The notes under the pieces were generated by a model. The model ran no database searches. It had not been told where the DNA came from and saw only the letters and a program-made list of their open reading frames with translations. Made by a program: the position numbers and the translations under genes. From positions 1 to 12,983 of the forward strand of contig CBKZAG010000091.1 of the NCBI GenBank assembly GCA_966692625.1: a stretch of DNA of 12,983 nucleotides. The letters are read 5' to 3'. The stretch's first letter is position 1. Each line of letters begins with the position of its first letter. The stretch is from CAMLOF01 sp966692625. Its GTDB lineage: Bacteria > Pseudomonadota > Gammaproteobacteria > Burkholderiales > Burkholderiaceae_C. Below, one piece after another: positions 1-8,032 of this stretch.

Positions 1-2639
1 TGGCGTTCGGTGATGTCCTTTGCAAGGCCAAAAACCCCGGTCATCTTGCCGTTGACGATGATCGGGAGGTAGGACACGTCGAGAATGAACAACCGGCCTG
101 CCTTGTTGTTCACCTTCTTTGTGTAGCGTTGCGGCTTGCCTTTCAAGGCAGCCGCCGTGCGAATGGCAAACTCGGCCCGGGATGCCTCGTTGACCATCAA
201 GTCCCAGGTCTGGCCGATGAGTTCCGCCTCGGTGTAACCGGACATCGTGCAGCCCGCCGCATTCATGCTTTGGAAACGCCCGTCCATGTCCAGGGCGAAG
301 ACCGTGTCAGGGTTGTTCTCGAACAAGGATCGGAAGCGCTGCTCGCTGCTGGCCAGCTGGTCGAGGTCGCGGGCGCGCTGGATGGCAACGCCAGCCAGCT
401 CAGCCACAGACGCCAGCAGGCTGAGCTGGTCTGCAACAGGCTCATGCGGCCTGCCGTGGTAGAGCGCAAGCGTCCCGAGCACCTCACCGTGGTCGGACAT
501 CACGGGCACCGCCCAGCAGGCCAGCAGTTCGTGTTCGACCAGCAGGTCTCGCAGACTCTCCCAACTGGGGTCGGTGCGCACATCAGCGGCCAGTACGGGT
601 TGGCGGAGATAGGCCGCCAACCCGCAAGCGGCGGCATCGGGCGATATTGCCATGCCGGCCATTTGCTGCACCAGCGCTTGCGGCAGGTGCGGCGCGGCCC
701 CGGCCTGCAGCGAACGGCTGCGCGCATCGGCCAGCATCACCGAGCAGCGCGCCCCTGGCACCTGTTCCTCCAGCATCAGGCACAGGGCCTCAAGAATGCC
801 GGGCAGTGGTCTGCCGCGGGAAATGTCGGCCAGCACCCGGCGCTGGCCCTCTGCGTACTTTTCACCTTGCACCAGATGGGTGATGTCGTGGGCAATGGCA
901 TACAGGGTCTGTTCCTCGGCCGACCATTCGGCCGACCAGCGCAGATGGACGACATGGCCGTCGCGGTGCAGGTAGCGGTTGCGAAAGGAGACCGTTGCGT
1001 TGCCCGCCATGATGGAACGCGTCTCTTGCCCGGTTCGCTCCCTGTCTTCGGGCAGCACAAGATCGATGAACGCGACCCCATCCAATTCGTCGGCGGTGTA
1101 GCCGAGAATGGCCTTGCACGCCGGGCTGACCTGCACGAACCGCCCGTTGGCGTCCACCGTGCACAGCATGTCCAGGGAGTGGTCGATGATCCGCTGCCGG
1201 TAAGCCTGTTGCACCAGTTGGCGGCGCAACGACGTTTCAAGCTCTCCGGTGCGCCTGGCGTAAGCCAGGGTCAGCCCCTGGTGGACCATGAGGAGCAACG
1301 TGCCCGCCAGCCCCGCGAACATCACCCACACGGGTGCATAGGCGGGTTCGGTCAGTCTTGCGGGGTCGATCACCTCCGAGACCTCGATGTCCCAGGCAAA
1401 ACTGTACGCGGGTGACTCCATGCTGACCCGCCGCTTCTGCAAGGGAACCACCAGGGGCTCGGGGCGGCGAGGGGCCGACTCGTAGACCAAACCGCCCTGT
1501 TCGTAGACACGCAGGTCCATGCCCTCCGACAGCCCCCCGATCAGCGACAGCAGCCGCTTGGCGTCGAAAAGCCCCACCACCAGACCTGCGGGCTGCCCAG
1601 GAATGTTCAGCGGAACGGCCACCACGGCAAAGCCTGCGGCGCCCTCCAGGGCCCTGCGCGTGCTCAAGATGTGCGGTTCCCCTTCCGCGCGCACATGCTC
1701 CAGCACCTCCCTGCCCTCAGGGCTGGCCTGGTAGGCAAGCATGCGGTCCACCTGCGTGCGGCTTCGGCCTGCCCACAACACGGGCCTGAGCCCGTCATCG
1801 AGCACATCCAGGGCATCAAGCTCCGCGATGTCTCTCAGATATGTACCGCTCTCGATCTCCCAGAACGCATGACTTGGCAGACGCCCCAGGGCCACCCAGC
1901 GTTCGGTCATGCGTTCCAGGAGAGCAACACGGCTTCCGAACAGCCCCTTCATCGCCAACTCGTTGCGCTTGACCAGGAGGCTGGCCTGCCTGTCGTACGC
2001 GCCGAAAACCTGCCATGACAGCAGCAGCCACGCCAGGCAGGTGATCAGCACGCCATACAGGCCCACCGTGGCAACCGCGCGGTGCGGCCGCAGGTTGACA
2101 CCTGCCGGCGCCCGGGCCAGCTGGACGGCGGCTGTCCCCATCAACACCAGCAGGCCCGCGGCCACCATGCCAGCAGGCAGATGGTGGGGCAGGCGCAACC
2201 AGCCAGGCAGCGCCGCCACGCTGTAGGCCGCAGCCCCCAAAAGACCCAGCCCCGCCACCGCCAGGCCCAGCACCGCAGCCAGGCGCCGCAGCCAGGCCTC
2301 GTCCCGCCGCGCAAGGCCGTAGGCAACGGCACTCAACAGAACCGGCAACGCCAGACTGCGCCCCGGTTCGGCCAAGGGAAGCAGGCCACCAAGGTCCAGT
2401 GCGCACACCCCCAGCAACAACCCTGTCAGCCACCGCGGCACGGCCTGCCTGGCGTCCATGGCCATGAACAGAACCACCCCCAATGGCAGGAGCAACTGGC
2501 CTGCCACCGGCAGCAGAAAGATCCGCATCTCCGCATCCAGCCCCAGCAGCCGCGCCAGGATGCTGAACAGCCCCACCCCTGCCAGGGCGTAAACCGTCAG
2601 CAGCAGAAAGCAGTTGCGCAGCGGCCTGCGCAGCTTCAT
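1..2639 (-). CDS. Membrane sensor protein, multi-TM/periplasmic domain/PAS-GAF-PAS (C-terminus beyond window)
   Basis: A single frame is open from the ATG at 2639 to the window edge, giving 879 residues with no stop. The N-terminus has about seven hydrophobic segments (residues 11-34, 39-62, 70-89, 95-110, 117-139, 152-175, 190-210). A hydrophilic region of about 225 residues follows (211-435), bounded by another helix at 436-454, so it is probably periplasmic; it resembles CHASE-type sensor regions only loosely. The cytoplasmic part reads PAS (about 480-590, DNGR-like turn, ending AHDIT), GAF (about 605-755) and a second PAS (about 765-879, ending KDITER). The output domain (kinase, GGDEF/EAL or other) lies outside the window and cannot be named. 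The start overlaps the stop of the receiver-ATPase gene in an ATGA (2636-2639) and has a GGAG five bases upstream, so the two genes are likely coupled. The ligand is unknown. Confidence 0.88.
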   Translation of the reverse strand, partial: MKLRRPLRNCFLLLTVYALAGVGLFSILARLLGLDAEMRIFLLPVAGQLLLPLGVVLFMAMDARQAVPRWLTGLLLGVCALDLGGLLPLAEPGRSLALPVLLSAVAYGLARRDEAWLRRLAAVLGLAVAGLGLLGAAAYSVAALPGWLRLPHHLPAGMVAAGLLVLMGTAAVQLARAPAGVNLRPHRAVATVGLYGVLITCLAWLLLSWQVFGAYDRQASLLVKRNELAMKGLFGSRVALLERMTERWVALGRLPSHAFWEIESGTYLRDIAELDALDVLDDGLRPVLWAGRSRTQVDRMLAYQASPEGREVLEHVRAEGEPHILSTRRALEGAAGFAVVAVPLNIPGQPAGLVVGLFDAKRLLSLIGGLSEGMDLRVYEQGGLVYESAPRRPEPLVVPLQKRRVSMESPAYSFAWDIEVSEVIDPARLTEPAYAPVWVMFAGLAGTLLLMVHQGLTLAYARRTGELETSLRRQLVQQAYRQRIIDHSLDMLCTVDANGRFVQVSPACKAILGYTADELDGVAFIDLVLPEDRERTGQETRSIMAGNATVSFRNRYLHRDGHVVHLRWSAEWSAEEQTLYAIAHDITHLVQGEKYAEGQRRVLADISRGRPLPGILEALCLMLEEQVPGARCSVMLADARSRSLQAGAAPHLPQALVQQMAGMAISPDAAACGLAAYLRQPVLAADVRTDPSWESLRDLLVEHELLACWAVPVMSDHGEVLGTLALYHGRPHEPVADQLSLLASVAELAGVAIQRARDLDQLASSEQRFRSLFENNPDTVFALDMDGRFQSMNAAGCTMSGYTEAELIGQTWDLMVNEASRAEFAIRTAAALKGKPQRYTKKVNNKAGRLFILDVSYLPIIVNGKMTGVFGLAKDITER

Positions 2640-4885
2640 GCGCCCTCCGCCAGCACCTGCGGCCCCAGTGTGCGCAACACCTCTTCCACGGTCGTGAGCC
2701 CCGCCACGACCTTCTCCCTCGCATCGTCCAGAATGGACGCCACCCCCTGCCTCCTGGCGATCGCCTGCACCTGCACCATGCTCGCCCCTTGCAGGATCGC
2801 CTCCCGCAGTTCGTCGTTCATGGTCAAAACTTCGTGGATGCCGACCCGGCCCAGGTACCCGTGGTGGCACTTGTTGCAACCGCGCCCGTGGAAAAACCGC
2901 AGACCGCTCTCCATGAAGCCCGGCCCCAGGCTGCGCAGCATGGTCGCATCAGGGTGAGCGCCTTCGCGGCAGTGGGGGCAGATCTTGCGAACCAGACGCT
3001 GCGCGATGATTGCCTCCAGCCCCGTGGCAAGCACATAGGGTTTGAGCCCGAGGTCAAGCAGCCGGGCAATGGTGGCGGCAGCCGAGTTGGTGTGCAGCGT
3101 CGAGAACACGGTGTGACCGGTCAAGGCCGCGTGGAAGGCAACCTCCGCGGTTTCCTGGTCGCGGATTTCCCCCAGCAGGATGACGTCGGGGTCCTGGCGC
3201 AGAATCGCCCGCAGGATCGTGGCGAAGTTCATGCCGATCCGGTCACGCACGGGCACCTGGCCAGCAATGTCCACATGAAACTCGACCGGGTCTTCGATGG
3301 TGACGTAGTTCTTTTCCGACGAGGCTTCATGCTGCAACATGGCAAAGAGCGTGGTGCTCTTGCCGCTGCCGGTAGGGCCGGTGGCCAGGATCATGCCTTG
3401 CGGTTTGTTGACCACATGGAGGATGCGGCTGAGGTTGGGCTTTGAAAAACCCAGATCCTCCAGCGACTGCACCGACGACTGCCTGTCGAGCACCCGCATC
3501 ACCACCTTCTCGCCGTTGATGGTTGGCAGGGTGGAGATGCGAAGGTCCACGATGCGCATCGGCGTCTTGATGGTGATGCGGCCGTCCTGCGGACGCCGTC
3601 TTTCGGTGATGTCCAGCTCCGACATCACCTTGATGCGGGACACCAGCGACATCAGCAGGGCGGGGGGAATCTGTATCTTGTCCTGCAACACGCCGTCGAT
3701 GCGGTAACGCACGGCAATGTATTTGGTGCGGGGGTGGATGTGGATGTCGCTGGCCCGCAGCCGCAATGCCTCAAGAATGATGGCGTTGACCAGGCGGATG
3801 GCGGGCGGCTCTTCCGAACTCCCCAGCAGTTGTTCGAGTGTCTCGGTGCTTTCGCTGTCATCGATCACCACCTCGATGCTCTCGTAGGGGTCGGCGGTGT
3901 CAACGATCGTGTTGATCTCCTGGAAGCCGCCGTCTGAAGGCTCCCCATACACCTCGGCGAACTTCTTGCGCAGTTGCTCGTAAGAGCACAGCAGCGGCTG
4001 CACGGTGTAGCCCGTGACGAAACCCAGCTCTTCAATGAGCCCCGCGTCCATGGGGTCTGCCATGGCAAGGCGGAGCTTTCCCCCCAGCACGCGCAAGGGC
4101 AGCACCATCTGGCGGGTGCACACGGTCTTGGGAATGAGACTGAGCACCGAAAGGTCGGGCTGGAGGTCGAGAAGGTCCACCTCCTCGAACAGCATGTCCT
4201 GGCGCAAGACCTCGAAGACTCGCTGGCTGTCTATCCAGTCATGGTGCATGAGCTGCACGATCACCGGCGTCTTGTTGGTCTGGATCTCTTTCTGGAGTTG
4301 CTGTATCTGCTGCGCGTTGAGCAAGCCCTTCTTGTGGAGCATGATCGCCAGCTGGCGGCGGTTGCTGGCATTGAGTTTGGCCAGCGTCTCCAGATCGTGC
4401 TGCTGGCGCTGGTTCTGCGATTCCAGCGCGCGGTTCTTCTGCATGAGCGCGTGCTGTTCCAACGCCAGCGCGATGGTGATGCGCAGGTCGTCGTCACTCC
4501 ACGGCTTGAGGATGAAGCGGTAGACCGCGCCGTCGCGGATGGACCCCATCACCGCCTGGGTGTTGGCGTGTCCCGTCAACATGATGCGGATGGTGTCGGG
4601 CCAGCGTTCACGAACCTTGGACAGGAACTCGCTGCCCGTCATGCCCGGCATCATGAAGTCGCTGATCACCAGGTGGATGGTTTTCGATTCGAGCACCTTG
4701 AGGCCCTCTTCGCCATTGCGCGCGAAGTGCAGCTCGTAGTTCTCGCGGACGAACACGCGGCGCAGCGCGGCAAGCACCCCTGGCTCGTCGTCCACGAGCA
4801 ACAGGCGGTAAGGTGAGCTTTCCTGAGGAGGCGCAGCGGCGGCCTCCCCTGGCCCCAGAAACAGCGATCCGTAACGCTTCGTCAT
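2636..4885 (-). CDS. Receiver domain fused to GspE/PilB-type secretion/pilus ATPase
   Basis: 749 residues. Residues 25-140 are a two-component receiver with all key positions: D32/D33, phospho-acceptor D76 (in ISDFMMPG), T104 and K127. A charged, Gln-rich, probably coiled-coil linker follows (140-180), then a GspE/PilB N-terminal domain (about 185-315). The T2SS/T4P ATPase core spans about 355-735: Walker A GPTGSGKST (503-511), Asp box E531/D532, Walker B with LLGEIRD (catalytic E573), His-box histidines 585, 591 and 598, and a zinc tetracysteine (C636, C639, C670, C673). It should therefore be an active hexameric motor ATPase. Start: the ATG at 4885 has AAGGA five bases upstream and overlaps the previous stop (ATGA, 4882-4885). 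The frame stays open upstream to 5329, but that part is out of frame with the histidine kinase gene and is not protein-like. Ordinary GspE/PilB proteins lack a receiver, so phosphorylation probably controls assembly or localisation of the motor. No pilin, platform or secretin gene is in the window. Confidence 0.93.
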   Translation of the reverse strand: MTKRYGSLFLGPGEAAAAPPQESSPYRLLLVDDEPGVLAALRRVFVRENYELHFARNGEEGLKVLESKTIHLVISDFMMPGMTGSEFLSKVRERWPDTIRIMLTGHANTQAVMGSIRDGAVYRFILKPWSDDDLRITIALALEQHALMQKNRALESQNQRQQHDLETLAKLNASNRRQLAIMLHKKGLLNAQQIQQLQKEIQTNKTPVIVQLMHHDWIDSQRVFEVLRQDMLFEEVDLLDLQPDLSVLSLIPKTVCTRQMVLPLRVLGGKLRLAMADPMDAGLIEELGFVTGYTVQPLLCSYEQLRKKFAEVYGEPSDGGFQEINTIVDTADPYESIEVVIDDSESTETLEQLLGSSEEPPAIRLVNAIILEALRLRASDIHIHPRTKYIAVRYRIDGVLQDKIQIPPALLMSLVSRIKVMSELDITERRRPQDGRITIKTPMRIVDLRISTLPTINGEKVVMRVLDRQSSVQSLEDLGFSKPNLSRILHVVNKPQGMILATGPTGSGKSTTLFAMLQHEASSEKNYVTIEDPVEFHVDIAGQVPVRDRIGMNFATILRAILRQDPDVILLGEIRDQETAEVAFHAALTGHTVFSTLHTNSAAATIARLLDLGLKPYVLATGLEAIIAQRLVRKICPHCREGAHPDATMLRSLGPGFMESGLRFFHGRGCNKCHHGYLGRVGIHEVLTMNDELREAILQGASMVQVQAIARRQGVASILDDAREKVVAGLTTVEEVLRTLGPQVLAEGA

Positions 4886-6018
4886 GTCTGTCCTTGTTCC
4901 AGCGGTCTCAAGCACATCCGGACCGTGCAGCCGCGCCCCGGTGCGCTCGTCAAAGTCATGTCCCCACCGTGCGACTGCACGATGTCTCTTGCAACGGTCA
5001 AACCCAGTCCCGTGCCCTGGCCAACGTCGCGGGTGGTGAAGAAAGGTTCGAACGCCCGCGCCAGAACGTCGGCAGCCATGCCCACTCCCTGGTCTTGCAC
5101 CGTGATCACCACCGCACCACCGGCGTGCTCGCTCGACACCGCGATCAGACCGCCCGGCGGACTGGCCCGCACCGCGTTGTCCAGCACGTTGTAGAACGCC
5201 TGCGACAGCTTCGCCGGGAACCCTTTCCAGGGGGGCAACGTGCCCAGACGCAGGGTCAGGTTGAGCGTCTCGCCGCATTCGGTGCGCGCCAGGTGGCACG
5301 CGGCTTCGAGCAACGCGTTCAGATCGCACACCACGAAGTCAGCCTTGTCGATGTTCGAGAATGTCCTCAGGTCCCGGACAATGGCGGCGATGCGGTCCGC
5401 CCCTGTCTTCGATTCCGCCACCAGGGCCCGGAAATCCTCGATCAGCACCGGATCGGTATCTGCAGGCAGCGCTGCGGCGATCTCGTCCAGATATTGCCTG
5501 GCCACCCCCATGTTGCTGGCGATGAAGCTGATCGGGTTGTTGATCTCGTGCGCCACACCGGCAGCAAGCTGGCCCACGCAGCGCAGCCGCGCGGACTCGT
5601 AGAGGTCTCGCTGGGCTTTTTCGATGACCGCCACCTGCGCGTCCACGCGACGCTGGAGCTCGGACGACAGCGCGCGGTAGCGGGCTTCGGACTGCTTGAG
5701 CGCATCATGCTGGCGGGCAAGCTCCAGGTAGTTCGCCTCTGTCACGTCGTGGTGCAGATTGGCCGCGTACCGGTACTTGCCAACGAAATACAGCACCAGT
5801 TCCAGCAGGTTGGCTGCGGCCATGCGCTGAGCCGCACTCCCCCCGCGCAACCATGCCACAGTGGACAGGTTGAACTCCACCGGCTGAGCCTCTTCGCCGG
5901 GCGCGGTGTTCAAGGCATACGAACTCCCGCTCAGGGTCTCCAGCAACGCCAGCAATTGCGCCTGGCGCGCAGGAGGCAGCAGGTCATCAAGGCCGGGATC
6001 ATCGTCCAGACGGTGCAT
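4882..6018 (-). CDS. Soluble sensor histidine kinase (second kinase of the operon)
   Basis: 378 residues, no membrane segment or signal peptide. Residues 100-145 look like a coiled coil. The H-box is at 150-162 (GVAHEINNP, phospho-acceptor H157). The HATPase_c domain has its N-box (YNVLDNAVRA, about 276-285), G1 (DQGVGM, 309-314), F-box (FEPFFTT, 323-329) and G2 (GQGTGLGL, 333-340), so the kinase should be active. It belongs to the NtrB-like group (HEINNP, FEPFFTT). Residues 1-100 match no domain I recognise: there is an acidic start and a hydrophobic-aromatic helix around 66-85, so the input could be a protein partner rather than a ligand. The start is supported by AGGAGGG eight bases upstream, located inside the 3' end of the GTPase gene, which it overlaps by 20 bp. 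The 4-bp overlap with the receiver-ATPase gene makes that protein the obvious phosphorylation target, which is inference. Confidence 0.93.
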   Translation of the reverse strand: MHRLDDDPGLDDLLPPARQAQLLALLETLSGSSYALNTAPGEEAQPVEFNLSTVAWLRGGSAAQRMAAANLLELVLYFVGKYRYAANLHHDVTEANYLELARQHDALKQSEARYRALSSELQRRVDAQVAVIEKAQRDLYESARLRCVGQLAAGVAHEINNPISFIASNMGVARQYLDEIAAALPADTDPVLIEDFRALVAESKTGADRIAAIVRDLRTFSNIDKADFVVCDLNALLEAACHLARTECGETLNLTLRLGTLPPWKGFPAKLSQAFYNVLDNAVRASPPGGLIAVSSEHAGGAVVITVQDQGVGMAADVLARAFEPFFTTRDVGQGTGLGLTVARDIVQSHGGDMTLTSAPGRGCTVRMCLRPLEQGQT

Positions 6019-6679
6019 CTTCAGAACCCTCCTGGCGGGTCAGTCCATTGACAAAAGCCCTCTCGTCGATCCCCTCGTCCCTGGCCAATCCGTACTCGGC
6101 ATCGACTTGCGCATACAGCTTGGCCAGCAAGCGTCGCAAGGTTTCGACGACACCGGCACCATTGATCGCGCTGGCCATCGCAACGTCCGCCCAAGGCGTC
6201 GCATGCCAGCGCGTGCGGATATCTTCTTCTGGAACAACGGATTTGGCGTCGCGCTTGTTGAACTGCAGAACCAGTGGAATCTTTTCGATATCCATTCCCA
6301 GCTTCTGCAGGTTGTCGGCCAGGTTGTCGAAGGCAATGGCGTTGTTCTCCTGCTGTGCCACCACAGAGTCCGCCACGAAGACCACCGCATCGGCACGCGA
6401 CAGCACCGCCTTGCGGGTGCTGTCGTGCTGTACCTGCCCGGGCACGGTGTAAAGCTTGAGCCTCAGATCAAACCCCTTCGCCGAGCGCAACCCTACGGGC
6501 AGCAGGTCAAAGAACAGGGTCCGGTCGTCGCGGGTTTCCAGCACCATCAATTCGCCCTTGCGTTGCGGGCGCAACAGGCTGTGAAGCTGCATCAGGTTGG
6601 TCGTCTTGCCGCTCAGTGCCGGCCCGTAATAGACGAGCTTGAGCGTGAGACGGCGTTGGTCAGGCAGGTAGTCGGACAT
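5999..6679 (-). CDS. MglA-family small Ras-like GTPase
   Basis: 226 residues. G1/P-loop GPALSGKT (19-26), switch I region with TLFFDLLP (54-61), G3 in the MglA form TVPGQ (78-82) in place of the Ras DxxG, and G4 NKRD (141-144). The flanking text (LVYYGP, KTTNL, DRTLFFD, ADAVVFVADS) follows Myxococcus MglA closely. In Myxococcus MglA is a polarity switch that, when GTP-bound, acts at the leading pole on type IV pili and gliding motors, with the Roadblock protein MglB as its GAP. Here the protein has about 30 extra C-terminal residues (about 195-226, charged, Gly/Ser-rich end) compared with the roughly 195-residue Myxococcus protein. No Roadblock/MglB gene is seen in the window. The gene starts 21 bp after the HD-GYP-like gene and overlaps the next kinase by 20 bp. 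The family call is firm; the cellular role is inferred from family and context. Confidence 0.94.
   Translation of the reverse strand: MSDYLPDQRRLTLKLVYYGPALSGKTTNLMQLHSLLRPQRKGELMVLETRDDRTLFFDLLPVGLRSAKGFDLRLKLYTVPGQVQHDSTRKAVLSRADAVVFVADSVVAQQENNAIAFDNLADNLQKLGMDIEKIPLVLQFNKRDAKSVVPEEDIRTRWHATPWADVAMASAINGAGVVETLRRLLAKLYAQVDAEYGLARDEGIDERAFVNGLTRQEGSEDAPSGR
6027..6033 (-). promoter_or_regulatory. Strong ribosome binding site inside the GTPase gene, for the second histidine kinase
   Basis: AGGAGGG on the minus strand, eight bases before the ATG at 6018. It fixes that start and lies within the last 12 codons of the GTPase gene, so ribosomes finishing the GTPase pass directly over the kinase initiation site. 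Confidence 0.7.
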
Positions 6680-6700
6680 GGTCAGCTCAACCTCGAAAAC

Positions 6701-8032
6701 TCAGTGCACGGGGGTGCGCTGCCCCCCCGCGAACACCATGACGGTGTACGACGAACCTTCGTTCTGTTCAAACACCTGCAAGCGCCGGATCAGCTCCAGG
6801 GTCAGCTCCTTTCCCTCGTTGAGCAGCAGCATGCCGTTGTCTGAATGCAGGTTGGCTGCCATCACCATGCCCGGCTCCAGCCGCCTGGTGTCTAGCGCCA
6901 TCATGCCCGGCGTGGCCTGGAGCAGGTCAGGCGCCGACGTGCGGCACATCTCCACGAACACGTTCGTGAGCTTGGGGTCGTAAAGCCGACCGGCATACTT
7001 CTCCAGTACCTGCAACGCGTCGTTGCGCGGAACCTTTCGGTTCAGGAACACGCCTTTTTGCAACTCCATGAAGTCGACGGCGAGCTTGAGCAGGCGCGAC
7101 CCCAGCGGTATCTCCTCCTCACGCAGACGGTCCGGAAAACCCGCACCGTCCCAGCGCTCCTGGTGGTGCCGGATGATGCGTGCCGCTTCCTGCATGGGCT
7201 CCAGCGCCATCAGGAGGCTGGCCCCCACATCGGGGTATTTCATGTAACTGACCCTGTCGCGTTCGCGCAGCAAGTCCGAGGGCTGGCTGAGCAATTGGTC
7301 GTCCCAGGTCAGCTTGCCTATGTTGTACAGGGAAGCAGCCATGGCAATGTCGTTGCTCGCCTTGTCGCTCATACCCTGCTCCCGGCAGTAGGCTCTGACC
7401 AGCGCCAGAACCTGGGTGTTGGTCTGCCGCTCCCTGCTGATGCGAAAGTTCAACAAGCTCGAAAACACCTGCGTCGCGGTGACGTAGCTTTTCTTCAAGT
7501 CGGCATACGCCAGGTCCAGCCAGTCGGCCGTCTGCTTCAGCTCAGCGGTGCGGTCCAGCACGCGCTGCTCAAGGGTGGCGTTGAGCTCGCGCAGGTGTTC
7601 GTTCTGCGCATGGGTCAGCTCCAGCAGGCGCTTGCGCTCCTTTTCCAGGTTCCCGTACTCCAGGGCCTGACGCACGAGTATGCGCAGCTCGTCGTCGTTC
7701 CAGGGCTTGCTGATGTACCGGTAGATGCGCCCCTCGTTGATGGCCTTGGCGGTCATGCTCTGGTCGGCATAGCCGGTCAGCAATATGCGGACGCAGTCGG
7801 GCCACCGCTCCTGGACGTGTGCCAGAAAGGTCGGACCATCCATGCCAGGCATGCGGGCGTCGGAAACGACCAGATCGAACTGCGAGCGTTCGAGCAGTTC
7901 CAGGGCTTCCCGCCCCCCCAGCGCCACCTCGATCAGGTAGTGGTCGGGCCGGAGGAGACGCCGCAACGAACTGATGACGTTTGCCTCATCGTCAACCAGC
8001 AGGATGCGGAACTCGCTGGCCTCGACATTCAT
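6701..8032 (-). CDS. Response regulator with degenerate HD-GYP (YN-GFP) output domain
   Basis: 443 residues. The receiver (about 7-125) is intact: D14/D15, phospho-acceptor D58, T86, K109. A coiled-coil linker (125-185) leads to an HD-GYP-like domain (about 190-370). The HD-GYP fold is recognisable from LYNIGK (235-240), RHHQERWDGAGFP (288-300) and EEIPLGSRLL, but the metal ligands are largely lost: the HD pair is Y236-N237, the early helix His position is N205, the MxxH position is Y266, and VDxxD is VDFME. Only H289/H290 remain. Canonical HD-GYP proteins hydrolyse cyclic-di-GMP with a di- or tri-iron centre; this one is probably non-catalytic and acts as a binding or signalling domain. A receiver-YN-GYP protein, PA2572 of Pseudomonas aeruginosa, is a known precedent. 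The last 70 residues form a separate C-terminal segment of unclear function. The start is the ATG of the ATGA overlap (8029-8032) with the upstream kinase, with GAGG seven bases before it. Confidence 0.92.
   Translation of the reverse strand: MNVEASEFRILLVDDEANVISSLRRLLRPDHYLIEVALGGREALELLERSQFDLVVSDARMPGMDGPTFLAHVQERWPDCVRILLTGYADQSMTAKAINEGRIYRYISKPWNDDELRILVRQALEYGNLEKERKRLLELTHAQNEHLRELNATLEQRVLDRTAELKQTADWLDLAYADLKKSYVTATQVFSSLLNFRISRERQTNTQVLALVRAYCREQGMSDKASNDIAMAASLYNIGKLTWDDQLLSQPSDLLRERDRVSYMKYPDVGASLLMALEPMQEAARIIRHHQERWDGAGFPDRLREEEIPLGSRLLKLAVDFMELQKGVFLNRKVPRNDALQVLEKYAGRLYDPKLTNVFVEMCRTSAPDLLQATPGMMALDTRRLEPGMVMAANLHSDNGMLLLNEGKELTLELIRRLQVFEQNEGSSYTVMVFAGGQRTPVH

Noticed and set aside
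129..1415. Long plus-strand open frames opposite real genes (for example 129-1415, 3974-4816, 4813-6051, 7058-8158, 9847-10761).
   Set aside because: They are mirror frames of GC-rich minus-strand genes, rich in Gln, Arg, His and Val with no domain, and the opposite strand carries recognisable families.
4886..5329. In-frame upstream extension of the receiver-ATPase to a start at 5329 (897 residues).
   Set aside because: The extra 148 residues are Arg/Gly-rich off-frame reading of the second histidine kinase gene, whose own frame is clearly real. The ATG at 4885 has a good ribosome binding site and an ATGA overlap.
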